NCBI GenBank assembly: GCA_026994195.1
Contig: JALWRH010000102.1
Location: 1 to 42,497, forward strand
DNA length: 42,497 nucleotides
Source of the DNA: Sedimenticola sp.
GTDB taxonomy: Bacteria > Pseudomonadota > Gammaproteobacteria > Chromatiales > Chromatiaceae
Reading direction: 5' to 3'
Shown in pieces: positions 18,555-27,804 of this stretch. Below the pieces are notes generated by a model. That model was not told the origin of the DNA, made no database searches, and saw nothing but the letters and a program-made list of their open reading frames with translations. The position numbers and the translations under genes are program-made. Each line of letters opens with the position of its first letter. Position 1 is the stretch's first letter.

Positions 18555-20372
18555 ATGAATTCATCCGGACCGCAGCATGACGTACGCTCCACCCCCTATT
18601 CCTGGGGAGAAGTCATGCGTATGGTGCTTTCCCATCGCAAAGAGCTGTTCAGCGCCAACATCATCGCAGTGCTCGGCACCCTGGCAGCGGTGCCGGTTCC
18701 CCTGCTAATGCCTTTGCTGGTGGACGAGGTGCTGCTGCACAAGCCGGGTACGCTCACGGCCTGGGGGCAGCGCCTGTTTCCCGACAGCTGGCAGGGACCG
18801 GTGCTCTATATCATTGGGGTGCTGTTCCTTACCCTGATCCTGCGCATGCTGGCCCTGGTATTCAATGTCTGGCAGGTGCGCCAGTTCACGCGCATATCCA
18901 AGGATGTAATCTTCCGCATTCGCCGGGATCTGCTCAACCGGCTGCAGTATTTCTCCATGGCGGAATACGAAGTGCTGGGTTCCAGCACCGTGGCCTCCCA
19001 CCTGGTGACGGATCTGGATGCCGTGGATCAGTTTGTGAGCAACTCCACCAGCAAGTTCATCGTCGCCCTACTCACGGTCATGGGCACCGCCGCAGTGCTG
19101 CTGTGGATGCATTGGCAGCTGGCCCTGTTCATCCTCCTGCTCAATCCCGTGGTGATATGGTTCACCACTCTGTTCGGACGAAAGGTGAAAATGCTCAAGG
19201 CGCGGGAAAACCGCGCCTGGCAGGCATTCCAGGAAGCCCTGTCAGAAACCCTGGACGCCATCGAGCAGATCCGCGCCAGCAACCGGGAACGCCACTACAT
19301 CCGCCGCATCATCGACAAGGCAGACCGTATCCGCAGCAGCTCCGCCAGCTTTGCCTGGAAAAGCGATGCCGCCAACCGCCTGTCATTTCTCGTATTTCTG
19401 TTCGGTTTCGATATCTTCCGCACTGTGAGCATGTTCATGGTGCTCTATTCTGACCTGAGCATCGGCGAGATGCTGGCGGTGTTCGCCTATCTTTGGTTCA
19501 TGATGGGGCCGGTGCAGGAGCTGCTCAACATCCAGTATGCCTACCACGCCGCCCGCGCTGCCCTGGGACGCATCAACGAACTGGTGGATGTGCAACTGGA
19601 GCCCAATTTCCCACATGAAGCAAACCCCTTTGCAGGAAAGGAAACGGTTTCCATACAGATGCGCGACATCGGTTTTTCCTACGGTGAAGGGCCACCCATA
19701 TTGCGGGACGTGAACCTCAACATCGCCGCCGGTGAAAAGGTCGCCCTGGTGGGCGCCAGCGGGGGCGGCAAGAGCACCCTGGTGAAAATCGTCCTGGGAC
19801 TGTATCTGCCCAACCGCGGCTGTGTATGCTTCGACGAAGTGCCGGTGACCAAGATCGGCCTGGACGTGGTGCGCGCCAATGTGGCCACGGTATTGCAACA
19901 CCCGGCCCTGCTCAATGACAGTGTGCGCATGAACATCACCCTGGGCGCAGACATCCCCGAGAACAAGCTGTGGCAGGCCCTGGAAATCGCCCAGTTGCGC
20001 GAGGTGATGGAAAAGCTGCCCCAGGGTCTGGACACCCTCATTGGCCGCAACGGCGTACGCCTGTCCGGCGGTCAGCGCCAACGCCTGGCGGTGGCACGCA
20101 TGATTCTCAGCGATCCCAGGGTGGTCATTCTGGACGAGGCTACCTCCGCCCTGGATACCGACACCGAAACCCGACTGCACGCAGCACTGTCAGACTTCCT
20201 GAAAAACCGCACCACTCTCATCATCGCTCACCGCCTCAGCGCAGTGAAGCAGGCCAACCGGGTACTGGTATTCGAGGATGGGCGCATCGTGGAACAGGGC
20301 AGCCACGATGAGCTGATACGCGAAGCCGGGCTGTATGCCAGCCTGTACGGCAGGCAGGAACCCCCGGGGTGA
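18555..20372 (+). CDS. ABC exporter, fused membrane and ATPase domains
   Basis: A 605-residue half-transporter of the MsbA/MdlB type, expected to act as a homodimer or with a partner. The membrane domain covers residues about 30-330 with six hydrophobic segments. The ATPase domain has Walker A GASGGGKST (about 399-407), the signature LSGGQRQRLAVARM (from about 503), Walker B VVILDEATSALD (about 523-534) and the switch histidine in IIAHRLS (about 558). All catalytic residues are intact. It is divergent from the M23-TolC-aroC operon across 154 bases; no second ABC half-gene is adjacent. Substrate unknown. Confidence 0.93.
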   Translation: MNSSGPQHDVRSTPYSWGEVMRMVLSHRKELFSANIIAVLGTLAAVPVPLLMPLLVDEVLLHKPGTLTAWGQRLFPDSWQGPVLYIIGVLFLTLILRMLALVFNVWQVRQFTRISKDVIFRIRRDLLNRLQYFSMAEYEVLGSSTVASHLVTDLDAVDQFVSNSTSKFIVALLTVMGTAAVLLWMHWQLALFILLLNPVVIWFTTLFGRKVKMLKARENRAWQAFQEALSETLDAIEQIRASNRERHYIRRIIDKADRIRSSSASFAWKSDAANRLSFLVFLFGFDIFRTVSMFMVLYSDLSIGEMLAVFAYLWFMMGPVQELLNIQYAYHAARAALGRINELVDVQLEPNFPHEANPFAGKETVSIQMRDIGFSYGEGPPILRDVNLNIAAGEKVALVGASGGGKSTLVKIVLGLYLPNRGCVCFDEVPVTKIGLDVVRANVATVLQHPALLNDSVRMNITLGADIPENKLWQALEIAQLREVMEKLPQGLDTLIGRNGVRLSGGQRQRLAVARMILSDPRVVILDEATSALDTDTETRLHAALSDFLKNRTTLIIAHRLSAVKQANRVLVFEDGRIVEQGSHDELIREAGLYASLYGRQEPPG

Positions 20373-20381
20373 ACAGCGCGG

Positions 20382-21011
20382 CTACTGCTTGGCCATGATG
20401 GACATGCGCACCAGCTCGGCCAGGGACGACGCCTTCATCTTGTCCATGACCTTGGCCCGGTGGGCTTCCACGGTCTTGGCAGAAACCCCCAAAGCGCTGG
20501 CGATCTCCTTGTTGGATTTCCCCGCGGTGACCATATCCATGACTTCGTGTTCCCGGGGCGTCAGTGTGGCCAGGCAGGCGGCCAGCTCAGCGCGCAGCGT
20601 CTGCTCCTGACGCTGGCGTTCGTCCACGGCCAAGGCATTGCGGATGGCGTCCAGCAGCAGTTCGTCATTAAAGGGTTTTTCGATGAAATCAATGGCGCCT
20701 TCCTTCATGGCGCGCACGGACATGGGCACATCACCATGGCCGGTGATGATGATCACGGGAATGGTGATCTCGTGGCGGCGCAGGTATTCCTGCAGTTCCA
20801 GGCCACCCATGCCAGGCATGCGCACGTCCAGCAACAGACAGCCGGAACGGCCAGGGTAATAGGCTTCCAGAAAGGCTTCCGCCGACGCATAGCATTCCAC
20901 CGGCAGATCCACTGACTCGATCAGCCATTGCAGGGAACTGCGCATGGCTTCATCGTCATCCACGACAAAAACCGTGGGGCGGGGCGCATTTCTGTTTCCA
21001 TTCTCGTTCAT
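20382..21011 (-). CDS. FixJ-family response regulator
   Basis: A 209-residue two-component regulator. The receiver domain (residues about 12-125) has the acidic pocket DDD18-20, phosphoacceptor D62 (LLDVRMPG), the ITGHGD threonine and the lysine of FIEKPF. A LuxR-type helix-turn-helix occupies about 145-205 (LTPREHEVMDMVTAGKSNKE, then KTVEAHRAKVMDKM). ITGHGDVPMSVRAMKEGAIDF is typical of FixJ/TtrR regulators. It follows the histidine kinase gene by 73 bases on the same strand and is surely its partner. It converges with the ABC gene, nine bases away. Confidence 0.94.
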   Translation of the reverse strand: MNENGNRNAPRPTVFVVDDDEAMRSSLQWLIESVDLPVECYASAEAFLEAYYPGRSGCLLLDVRMPGMGGLELQEYLRRHEITIPVIIITGHGDVPMSVRAMKEGAIDFIEKPFNDELLLDAIRNALAVDERQRQEQTLRAELAACLATLTPREHEVMDMVTAGKSNKEIASALGVSAKTVEAHRAKVMDKMKASSLAELVRMSIMAKQ

Positions 21012-21084
21012 TCCAGAACCTCGGGTATGAGCAGCGCTCAGTGTGGCGCAATCCCAGCCCTCCGGTCAACCGGATGCACGGGTT

Positions 21085-23658
21085 TCATGACGCAATGCTC
21101 TCTAAGACTGCACCGCTCATAGGCAGTTCAATGGTGAAGACAGAGCCTTTTCCAGGCAGGGAATCCGCACGGATTCTCCCCTTGTGTTCTGCAATGATGG
21201 TCTGGCTGATGGACAGGCCCATGCCCATCCCCGTCTTCTTGGTGCTGAAGAAAGGATCGAACAGATGCTTCAGGTCTTCCGCGGAAATACCGCTGCCATT
21301 GTCCTCAACTCTGATATAGGCATCCCGGGATGAGCTGACACCGGTCTCTATGATCAGCCGGCGTTCCTCCACGGGCTGGGCCTGCAGAGCATCCAGAGCG
21401 TTGCGCAACAGGTTGAGTACCACCTGTTCGATCTGCACCGGGTCCACCCAGGCCAGCACCGGTTGCTGGCTGAGATTGAACTCCATGGCAATCCGCAGTT
21501 GTTGCCGGTCATGGGCAATGAGGGCGCAGGCATCTTTCACCAGGGCATTGAGATCTGCTTTTTCGCGCACGGGTTGCTGACGGGTGACCATGCTGCGCAG
21601 GCGCTTGATGATTTCACCGGCACGGCTGGCCTGCTGGGATATCTGCTCCATGGCGGTGATCAGCTCTTCCTTCTCCCCCATACCCAGGCGGATGCGCCGG
21701 CTGCAGCCCTTGGCGAAATTGACGATGGCAGACAGGGGCTGATTCAGCTCATGGGCGATGCCCGTGGCCATTTCACCCATGGTGCTCAGGCGGGATACGT
21801 GGATCAGCTCGTTCTGGCGGTGACGGGCTTCTTCCTCGGCACGCCGCACGGCGGTAATATCCCGGCCATAGATGTTCACGTAACCGAGGCTGGCCACCGG
21901 CGCGAGCAACAGAGAGAAAATGCCGTCCCGGGTTTCCACTTCCACCTCCCTGGCCCTGCCCTGCTCCAGCACCTGTTCCACCAGGCGCTTCCAGAAAATG
22001 GGTACGGTCTGCATGCGTTTGCAACCCCAGTATTCCAGCAGGCCATCACTGGCCTTGTTGGCATAGATAACCACCCCCGGCTGATTGATGCGCAGCACCG
22101 GCAAGGGGCTTTCCCCGGGAAAAGCCGCCAGGCTGGTGATTTCCTGGGCCTGGCGCTTGCGCTCGGAAATATCCCGGATATATGTGGTGAAGAACAAATG
22201 ATCCTCCAGCATCACCGGTTTGATAGCCACTTCCACGGGAAACAGGCGTCCATCCTTGCTGCGCGCCGTAAGGGTGCGCAGTACCGGCGGCGTCTCGGGT
22301 TCGGTTTCCTCCAGACAATCATAGAGCTGGGCGTTGAAGGCCTGGCGCGAGCCCTTGTCAAACACCAGTTCATCCAGGGAGTGCCCCAGGGCTTCTTCCC
22401 GGCGGTAGCCAAACGTCTTTTCCGCCGTGGGGTTGAAATCCACGATATGCCCGGCCTGGTCGATGGTGACGATAGGGTCCAGGGAGGCATCCAGCACTGC
22501 GGTCTTCAGGGCCTCGCGCTCCTGGATCTCTGCGGTGTAGCGGGCACGCATCTCTTCTCTGGCCTTCATCACCGCCTGGGTGAAGCTGCGGATCCAGTCC
22601 TCCATGATGAGCAGCTGGTTACCCCCCCGGGGCGTGGGATGTTCGATGTGCAGGGCGCGGCTGGAGAAATTCGCCACTCTTCTCAGGAGCCGGTTGATGC
22701 GGCTGGACACCAGGATGAACAGCAACACGAAGATCAGACCCACGATGGCCGCGCCGGTGAGACGGTGGCGGCGTTCCACGGCGATGATGCTCTGGCGGGT
22801 GGCCTCTACCACATCCCGGGAGATCAGAGTAGCAAACAGCAGGTTGACGGGAGAGTTGCCATACTCGAAAAAGGACTGGGCCGTAATCACATAATCAGAC
22901 TCCAGATCCTTTATCATGGCGCCCACCAGGACCTCGCTGCTGTGGCTTGCCGCCAGTATCGACTGACTCTCTCCATCCACCAGGGCCACAGTGGTTTCCG
23001 AAGTGCTGGCGCGCTGCTGCGAGGCATCCAGAAAGGCGCCATCGATACGCACCAGCAACACCAGGGAGCCCATAAGGTTGTAGCTGGCATCCTCCACAGG
23101 TTCGGCAATGAGCATGTACAGCTTGCCATCCAGACGGGTGATATAAGCGGTCTGGCGCGTATCCGCCAGGGCATGCTGGAGCTCGGAAGCGGTCTCCCTG
23201 GGCAAAGGCTGATCTCCCAGCTGATAAACCTCCCGGATCTGCCCTTCCACATCCGTGAGCAGTGCATGACTGGGTTTTACCGGCAGGCCGTCTATGGCCG
23301 AGGCCGGCAACCATACAGGGGGGTTCTTCCGGTACAGGCGGGGTTCTTTGTCGTCATCATTGGCGAACCAGAATACCGGTTCCAGATAATCCGCCATGCG
23401 CCGGTGACTGGCCAGCAGGCGGGTAGTGTTCACATAGGACTGGGTGAAGCTATCGAAGCGCGCCAGAGACTCGCTGGCCCGGGTTTCCAACTGCCCCTGC
23501 AGCTCCTTGTCGAAGATATTGCCGATGGCCCGGGTTTGTATGGGATCGATAACGATCCACATGGCCGCTGCCGTGAGCAGGCCGAACAGGGCCGCCAGCA
23601 CCGGCATGGGCACCCGGCGCAGCAGGTTTCGCAGATAGGCTCGGCGGGGTCTATGCAT
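21085..23658 (-). CDS. Two-PAS membrane sensor histidine kinase
   Basis: An 857-residue kinase. Membrane helices at about 19-38 and 301-319 enclose a 260-residue periplasmic sensor region of no recognised family. Two PAS domains follow (about 384-505 and 510-605; the first has DASLDPIVTIDQAGHIVDFN and a PAC segment ending RDISERK). The dimerisation/phosphoacceptor helix has H636 (GIAHELNQPLSAIV). The ATPase domain has N-box LNLLRNALDAL, DNGSGI (about 786) and GMGMGLSIS (about 810). This is a FixL/DctB-type layout; no heme-binding FixL signature could be confirmed. The start at 23658 is only 35 bases from the divergent RDD gene. Confidence 0.94.
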   Translation of the reverse strand: MHRPRRAYLRNLLRRVPMPVLAALFGLLTAAAMWIVIDPIQTRAIGNIFDKELQGQLETRASESLARFDSFTQSYVNTTRLLASHRRMADYLEPVFWFANDDDKEPRLYRKNPPVWLPASAIDGLPVKPSHALLTDVEGQIREVYQLGDQPLPRETASELQHALADTRQTAYITRLDGKLYMLIAEPVEDASYNLMGSLVLLVRIDGAFLDASQQRASTSETTVALVDGESQSILAASHSSEVLVGAMIKDLESDYVITAQSFFEYGNSPVNLLFATLISRDVVEATRQSIIAVERRHRLTGAAIVGLIFVLLFILVSSRINRLLRRVANFSSRALHIEHPTPRGGNQLLIMEDWIRSFTQAVMKAREEMRARYTAEIQEREALKTAVLDASLDPIVTIDQAGHIVDFNPTAEKTFGYRREEALGHSLDELVFDKGSRQAFNAQLYDCLEETEPETPPVLRTLTARSKDGRLFPVEVAIKPVMLEDHLFFTTYIRDISERKRQAQEITSLAAFPGESPLPVLRINQPGVVIYANKASDGLLEYWGCKRMQTVPIFWKRLVEQVLEQGRAREVEVETRDGIFSLLLAPVASLGYVNIYGRDITAVRRAEEEARHRQNELIHVSRLSTMGEMATGIAHELNQPLSAIVNFAKGCSRRIRLGMGEKEELITAMEQISQQASRAGEIIKRLRSMVTRQQPVREKADLNALVKDACALIAHDRQQLRIAMEFNLSQQPVLAWVDPVQIEQVVLNLLRNALDALQAQPVEERRLIIETGVSSSRDAYIRVEDNGSGISAEDLKHLFDPFFSTKKTGMGMGLSISQTIIAEHKGRIRADSLPGKGSVFTIELPMSGAVLESIAS

Positions 23659-23693
23659 GGCCTAATACTACCAGACCCGGTAAACTTGTCCTC

Positions 23694-24164
23694 ATGAGCG
23701 AAAACCGAGCCGATCTGAGCAACGCCGCCCTTCCCGGCCTGTTCCGCCGCCTGGCAGCCATACTCTACGACAGCGTTCTGGTGCTGGCGCTGATGGCGGC
23801 GGCATTTACCTTGGTGTATCTACCCCTGGCCCTGGGTCTGGGACTGGAAGACCTGCGCCAGTACCCACTCTATCAGCATCTCATGTTCATATGGATGCTT
23901 GTGGTAGGCATCAGCTTTCATCTCTGGTTCTGGACCCACGGCGGCCAGACTCTGGGCATGCGCGCTTGGCGCCTGAGACTGTTCTCGGCCGATGGCGCCC
24001 CGGTCAGTCTGAAACAGGCTCTGATCCGTTATGCCGTGGCCATCCTCTCCGTTGCCGCCGCAGGCCTGGGCTTCCTGTGGATACTCTGGGACAAGGACAA
24101 ACGCGCCTGGCACGACCTGGCCTCGGGCACCCGGCTGGTGCTGGTGAACCCCAACATCTCATGA
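23694..24164 (+). CDS. RDD-family membrane protein
   Basis: A 156-residue integral membrane protein with the RDD domain: an N-terminal helix preceded by LFRRLAAILYDSVLVLALM (the R and D that name the family), a second helix pair (FIWMLVVGISFHLWFW), GGQTLGMRAWRLRL, and the C-terminal DKDKRAWHDLASGTRLV signature. RDD proteins are diverse; some transport ions or solutes, most are uncharacterised. Its stop overlaps the start of the next gene (ATGA at 24161-24164), tying it to the secreted protein. Confidence 0.9.
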   Translation: MSENRADLSNAALPGLFRRLAAILYDSVLVLALMAAAFTLVYLPLALGLGLEDLRQYPLYQHLMFIWMLVVGISFHLWFWTHGGQTLGMRAWRLRLFSADGAPVSLKQALIRYAVAILSVAAAGLGFLWILWDKDKRAWHDLASGTRLVLVNPNIS

Positions 24165-25957
24165 ACAGGAATTACCGTCTGCTGGCCTTCTTTCTGCTGC
24201 TGCCAGCATTTGCCGCCCTGGCTACACCGGTGAGTATCGACGACGACAGCTGGAAACATCCTGTGATACGTCCTTTGCCCCCTATCGATGATGGGCGATC
24301 CCTGGTGCCGGTGCCCCGAACACCCTCACCTGGCGTCAGCATCACCGAAGGCGACGACTGGCGTCTTCCGTCCTGGAGCCAGCCCCTGGACGATCTGCGC
24401 TTCTATTCCGAAGAAAGTTCCAGCGCCGATCATGTGAACGTGCATGTCATCGACATCACCTGGCGCCAGATCAATCCGTCCCCGGGCGTGTTTTCCATGA
24501 CAGACAGCGGCAGCGCTGCGGGCATGAGCTTCCCTTCCCTGCAGGACCAACTGGCCTTGGACGGCAGCTACTGGTTGCGCATCTGGGTGACCGGAGAAGA
24601 CTGGGCCCCCGCCTGGGTCAAGAGCGACTGCGGCATCACCACCACCTGGCTGGATCATGACGGCCAGGCCAGGCACCTGCCCATCTGGAACCCATGTGTC
24701 TGGGGGCATGTAAAAACCATGTTCCGCCAGCTGTTCCTGGGCTGGAATCTCATCAGCGACCCGGAGATGCTGTTCGTGCAGGTACCCGGTGGTTTCTACT
24801 ACACAGAATTCGATTTTGATATCCCTTTCAAGGCCGCCGCCAGCGGTGATCTGGACTTCGCCACCTTCGACAGCTGGTTCCACCAGGCCATGTCAGAGCT
24901 GGTGGCTATCGCCAACGGGGAGAACAGCAACGCCAGTGACGACTATGCCTGGAAGCTGGTGTACACCGGCGAAGACTATCCGTTCGACACTACCTGGAAC
25001 GGCGCCACCAACCTCTTCGCCCGGGATGCGGTCCAGGCCGGCATGGGCATACGCAACGGCATCACCGAGCTGTTCAACTTCCACCTCAACCACACCCCCG
25101 CCTACGGCGCCGCCATTGGCCAGGACGGCCACATCGTCATCGACGAGAGCTGGCCTCTGCTGCGGGACAAGCGCGTCATTGGCGCCGAGAACGAATGCTA
25201 CAACGCCTGCGGCTATCATGTTTCAGACCTGTACTACAGCATCCGCCTGTCCAACCTCAAAGCCCTGCAGATGCGCACCAAACGCCTCTACGTGGTGCCC
25301 CAGGACAGTTACCTGTCCAGCTATCCGGAACACTGGAACTGGGTACGCCATGAACTGGGAAAGCAGCGCGAAGATGCCCCGGACGCCTGGGTGGCCCTGC
25401 GCACGGCTCAGGACAAGTACTGGATAGACGACGACAGCCATACCTGGAACGGCGCCCCCTGGGTGCGCAACCTGGAACGCTGGCTGGTACAGAAGGACGT
25501 GGGCAGCGATGGCATGACCCGGCGCGGCACCGACCACCGGGTGAACGAAGTGGATGCCGACAATGGTGAATCCTGGGAAGGCCGCCAGACGGATCACACC
25601 TCAGGTCAGGATTATTTCTATTTCTTCGTGGACGATGTATTCGCCAACGACCCCGGCCAGCAGTGGCAACTGAAGGTCACCTACGTGGACGCGGGCAGCA
25701 GCAGCTGGCGGGTGGAATACGCCAACAGCAGCTCGCTGTTGGAAAGCGATCCCGTGCCTCGCGCCAACAGCGGCCTGGTGAAAACCGCCACCATCGACCT
25801 GCCCAACGCCCGGTTCAGCAACGGCCTGGCCAACCAGGCCGACTTCCGCATCTACAATGGCGGCAGCGAAGACCTGGAGATTCGTTTCGTGCGACTGGTC
25901 AAACTCAAGCCGCCGGCTATTCAAATCGTCTTCACCGACGGCTTTGAGTCGCCCTGA
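24161..25957 (+). CDS. Secreted protein of unknown function with DGFE C-terminal tail
   Basis: A 598-residue exported protein with a signal peptide (MNRNYRLLAFFLLLPAFAAL, residues 1-21). Residues about 75-330 recall (beta/alpha)8 glycosidases: VHVIDITWRQINPSPGVF is followed by YWLRIWVTGEDWAPAWV and later GGFYYTEFDFDIP and GAENECYNACGYH. I cannot assign a family or catalytic pair. A beta-sandwich-like region follows at about 465-585. The protein ends IQIVFTDGFESP, like the DUF1501 protein of this window. It is translated with the RDD gene (ATGA overlap) and converges on rhlE with three bases between the stops. A glycosidase role is inference only. Confidence 0.82.
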   Translation: MNRNYRLLAFFLLLPAFAALATPVSIDDDSWKHPVIRPLPPIDDGRSLVPVPRTPSPGVSITEGDDWRLPSWSQPLDDLRFYSEESSSADHVNVHVIDITWRQINPSPGVFSMTDSGSAAGMSFPSLQDQLALDGSYWLRIWVTGEDWAPAWVKSDCGITTTWLDHDGQARHLPIWNPCVWGHVKTMFRQLFLGWNLISDPEMLFVQVPGGFYYTEFDFDIPFKAAASGDLDFATFDSWFHQAMSELVAIANGENSNASDDYAWKLVYTGEDYPFDTTWNGATNLFARDAVQAGMGIRNGITELFNFHLNHTPAYGAAIGQDGHIVIDESWPLLRDKRVIGAENECYNACGYHVSDLYYSIRLSNLKALQMRTKRLYVVPQDSYLSSYPEHWNWVRHELGKQREDAPDAWVALRTAQDKYWIDDDSHTWNGAPWVRNLERWLVQKDVGSDGMTRRGTDHRVNEVDADNGESWEGRQTDHTSGQDYFYFFVDDVFANDPGQQWQLKVTYVDAGSSSWRVEYANSSSLLESDPVPRANSGLVKTATIDLPNARFSNGLANQADFRIYNGGSEDLEIRFVRLVKLKPPAIQIVFTDGFESP

Positions 25958-25960
25958 GGT

Positions 25961-27286
25961 TCAGGCGGCAGTGCTTGCCCGCCGCCGGGAGCGCTGCTGG
26001 CGGGGCTTGGCGTTGCGGTTGCCATTCGCGGGCCCCGCGGGACGGCCCCGCCCACGCCCGCCCCTGCCCCGGCCACCACCAGGCTTCCCGGAGCGACCAC
26101 CCTTGCCACCCCGGCCGTTCTGTATGGGCTCGGCCTTGATGGAAGGGTCCGGCTCGTAACCTTCCAGCACCACGCTGGGTACCGGTTTTTTCAGTAGGCG
26201 TTCGATGTCCCTGAGCAGCTTGTGCTCGTCCACGCAGACCAGGGAAACGGCTTCACCCTCGTTTCCGGCGCGGCCGGTGCGGCCGATGCGGTGTACATAG
26301 TCCTCGGGCACATTGGGCAGTTCGAAGTTCACCACATGGGGCAGCTGGTCGATGTCCAGGCCCCGGGCGGCGATATCCGTGGCCACCAGCACCCGCACGT
26401 CGCCCTTCTTGAATCCCGCCAGAGCCCGGGTGCGGGCGCCCTGGCTCTTGTTGCCATGAATGGCGGCAGCGGTGAGGCCGTCCTTCTCCAGCTGCTGGGC
26501 CAGGCGGTTGGCGCCGTGCTTGGTGCGGGTGAACACCAGCACCTGACGCCAGTTCCGCGATCCTATGAGGTGGCTCAGAAGCTCGCGCTTGCGGCGCTTG
26601 TCCACAGGATGCACCACCTGCGCGATACGCTCGGCGGTCGTGTTGCGCTGCGCCACTTCGATGAGTTCGGGCTGATTCAGAAGGCGGTGCGCCAGCTCCT
26701 TGATCTCCCTAGAGAAGGTGGCGGAGAACAGCAGATTCTGCCGCTGGCTGTTGTCCGGCAGCAAAGCCAGCACCTTGCGGATATCATGGATGAAACCCAT
26801 GTCCAGCATACGGTCGGCCTCGTCCAGCACCAGGATTTCCACCTGGGAAAGATCCACGGTCTTCTGGCTCACGTGATCCAGCAGGCGGCCGGGCGTGGCC
26901 ACCAGCACGTCCACGCCCCGGCGCAGCTTTTCGATCTGCGGATTGATCTTCACCCCGCCAAACACCACGGCGGAACGCAGGTGCAGGTGGCGTCCATAGG
27001 TTTCCACGCTTTCGCCTACCTGGGCGGCCAGTTCACGGGTGGGAGTGAGCACCAGGGTGCGCACTGGACGTTTGCCCTTGGGCAGGGGTCTCTCACTCAG
27101 GCGCTGGAGCAGCGGCAGAGTGAAGCCCGCGGTCTTACCCGTGCCCGTCTGGGCGCCAGCCATGACGTCCTTTCCCTGAAGGATCACGGGAATGGCTTTT
27201 TTCTGGATGGGAGTGGGTTCAGTGTAGCCCTGGTCGCTCACGGCGCGCAGGAGTTCGGCCCTCAGGCCGAGAGTATCAAATGACAT
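25961..27286 (-). CDS. rhlE: ATP-dependent RNA helicase RhlE
   Basis: A 441-residue DEAD-box helicase of the RhlE group, involved in ribosome assembly and RNA turnover. Motifs in order: the Q motif ([11 protein letters not shown]), Walker A AQTGTGKT (about 45-52), [28 protein letters not shown] (155-158), SAT, then domain 2 with [14 protein letters not shown] and [10 protein letters not shown]. The N-terminus MSFDTLGL and the GGVxINPQ segment point to RhlE. The tail from about residue 390 is a low-complexity RG/GGR-rich region ending in basic residues, likely an RNA-binding extension. No operon partner; 518 bases of non-coding DNA lie upstream. Confidence 0.95.
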   Translation of the reverse strand: MSFDTLGLRAELLRAVSDQGYTEPTPIQKKAIPVILQGKDVMAGAQTGTGKTAGFTLPLLQRLSERPLPKGKRPVRTLVLTPTRELAAQVGESVETYGRHLHLRSAVVFGGVKINPQIEKLRRGVDVLVATPGRLLDHVSQKTVDLSQVEILVLDEADRMLDMGFIHDIRKVLALLPDNSQRQNLLFSATFSREIKELAHRLLNQPELIEVAQRNTTAERIAQVVHPVDKRRKRELLSHLIGSRNWRQVLVFTRTKHGANRLAQQLEKDGLTAAAIHGNKSQGARTRALAGFKKGDVRVLVATDIAARGLDIDQLPHVVNFELPNVPEDYVHRIGRTGRAGNEGEAVSLVCVDEHKLLRDIERLLKKPVPSVVLEGYEPDPSIKAEPIQNGRGGKGGRSGKPGGGRGRGGRGRGRPAGPANGNRNAKPRQQRSRRRASTAA

Positions 27287-27409
27287 GGGATAGTAGTTTC
27301 CAGTCTTGCCCTCTCTGCCATATAGACAGGAGCCGGTTCGGGCTGGATAAGGGTTTCTTTCAAAGCAGAGTGCTCAAGAAATTCCGCGCGAAAATCGCAT
27401 GAACGCCAA

Positions 27410-27437
27410 CCGGAAAGGCGTTCGAGAAGGCGGCAGT
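27410..27437 (+). repeat. 28-base direct repeat, copy 1
   Basis: Starts CCGGAAAGGCGTTCGAGAAG and ends CGGCAGT. It matches 29473-29500 at 27 of 28 positions (one C/T difference), and AGAAGC follows shortly after in both. The two copies bracket the PMT-like glycosyltransferase gene. Confidence 0.75.
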
Positions 27438-27497
27438 GTAACAGAAGCCGCTGCCCCTGGCCACACTCCTGGTGACGGAAAACCCCATATTCGCAGG

Positions 27498-27520
27498 CGG
27501 ACTTCAGTCCATCAGTCCAA
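27498..27520. repeat. Degraded REP-like unit
   Basis: GGCGGACTTCAGTCCATCAG followed by TCC keeps the GGACTTCAGTCC core of the REP-like palindromes found in pairs elsewhere in the window. The flanks are degraded and no partner copy is seen. Confidence 0.4.
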
Positions 27521-27544
27521 CAACAACGGTCTCGACTGAGCAGT

Positions 27545-27562
27545 ATGGGGCCGAAGCCCCAT
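27545..27562. repeat. Perfect hairpin with CGAA loop
   Basis: ATGGGGC (27545-27551) pairs with GCCCCAT (27556-27562) around CGAA. There is no T-run on the plus side. It is isolated and could be a remnant of a palindromic repeat or a transcript-end hairpin. Confidence 0.4.
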
Positions 27563-27804
27563 CTTCTGACGCGGATATTGCCATTGCCAGGGGTATGACG
27601 GACCCATGAAAGTCAATGCTATTAGAGTTTGGCCGCACGTAACAAGACAAGAGCATTTTGTCAGCTGCCATCAACGGCGCTACAATTCCCACTCACGGGT
27701 GTCAGAAAAATCACAAGAAAACCCATTAGCACAGGCTGACTGCCAATCAATAACCTTTCTGATCCTGAACCCCTGGGAAATCAGCTGCCACTTCTGCGAT
27801 AAAC

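Larger units (their letters stand above)
27287..27804. other. 518-base gene-free region upstream of rhlE and the glycosyltransferase
   Basis: No convincing gene is present on either strand; the short open frames lack ribosome sites and family resemblance. It should hold the rhlE promoter and the start of the PMT-like gene. It contains one copy of a 28-base direct repeat (27410-27437), a degraded REP-like unit (27498-27520), a perfect hairpin (27545-27562), and two copies of TCAGCTGCCA (27660-27669 and 27781-27790). Confidence 0.7.

Noticed and set aside
21463-23697. 744-codon open frame on the plus strand opposite the histidine kinase
   Set aside because: It is the antisense shadow of a fully motif-supported kinase gene in GC-rich DNA; it has no family motifs and a biased H/G/Q composition.
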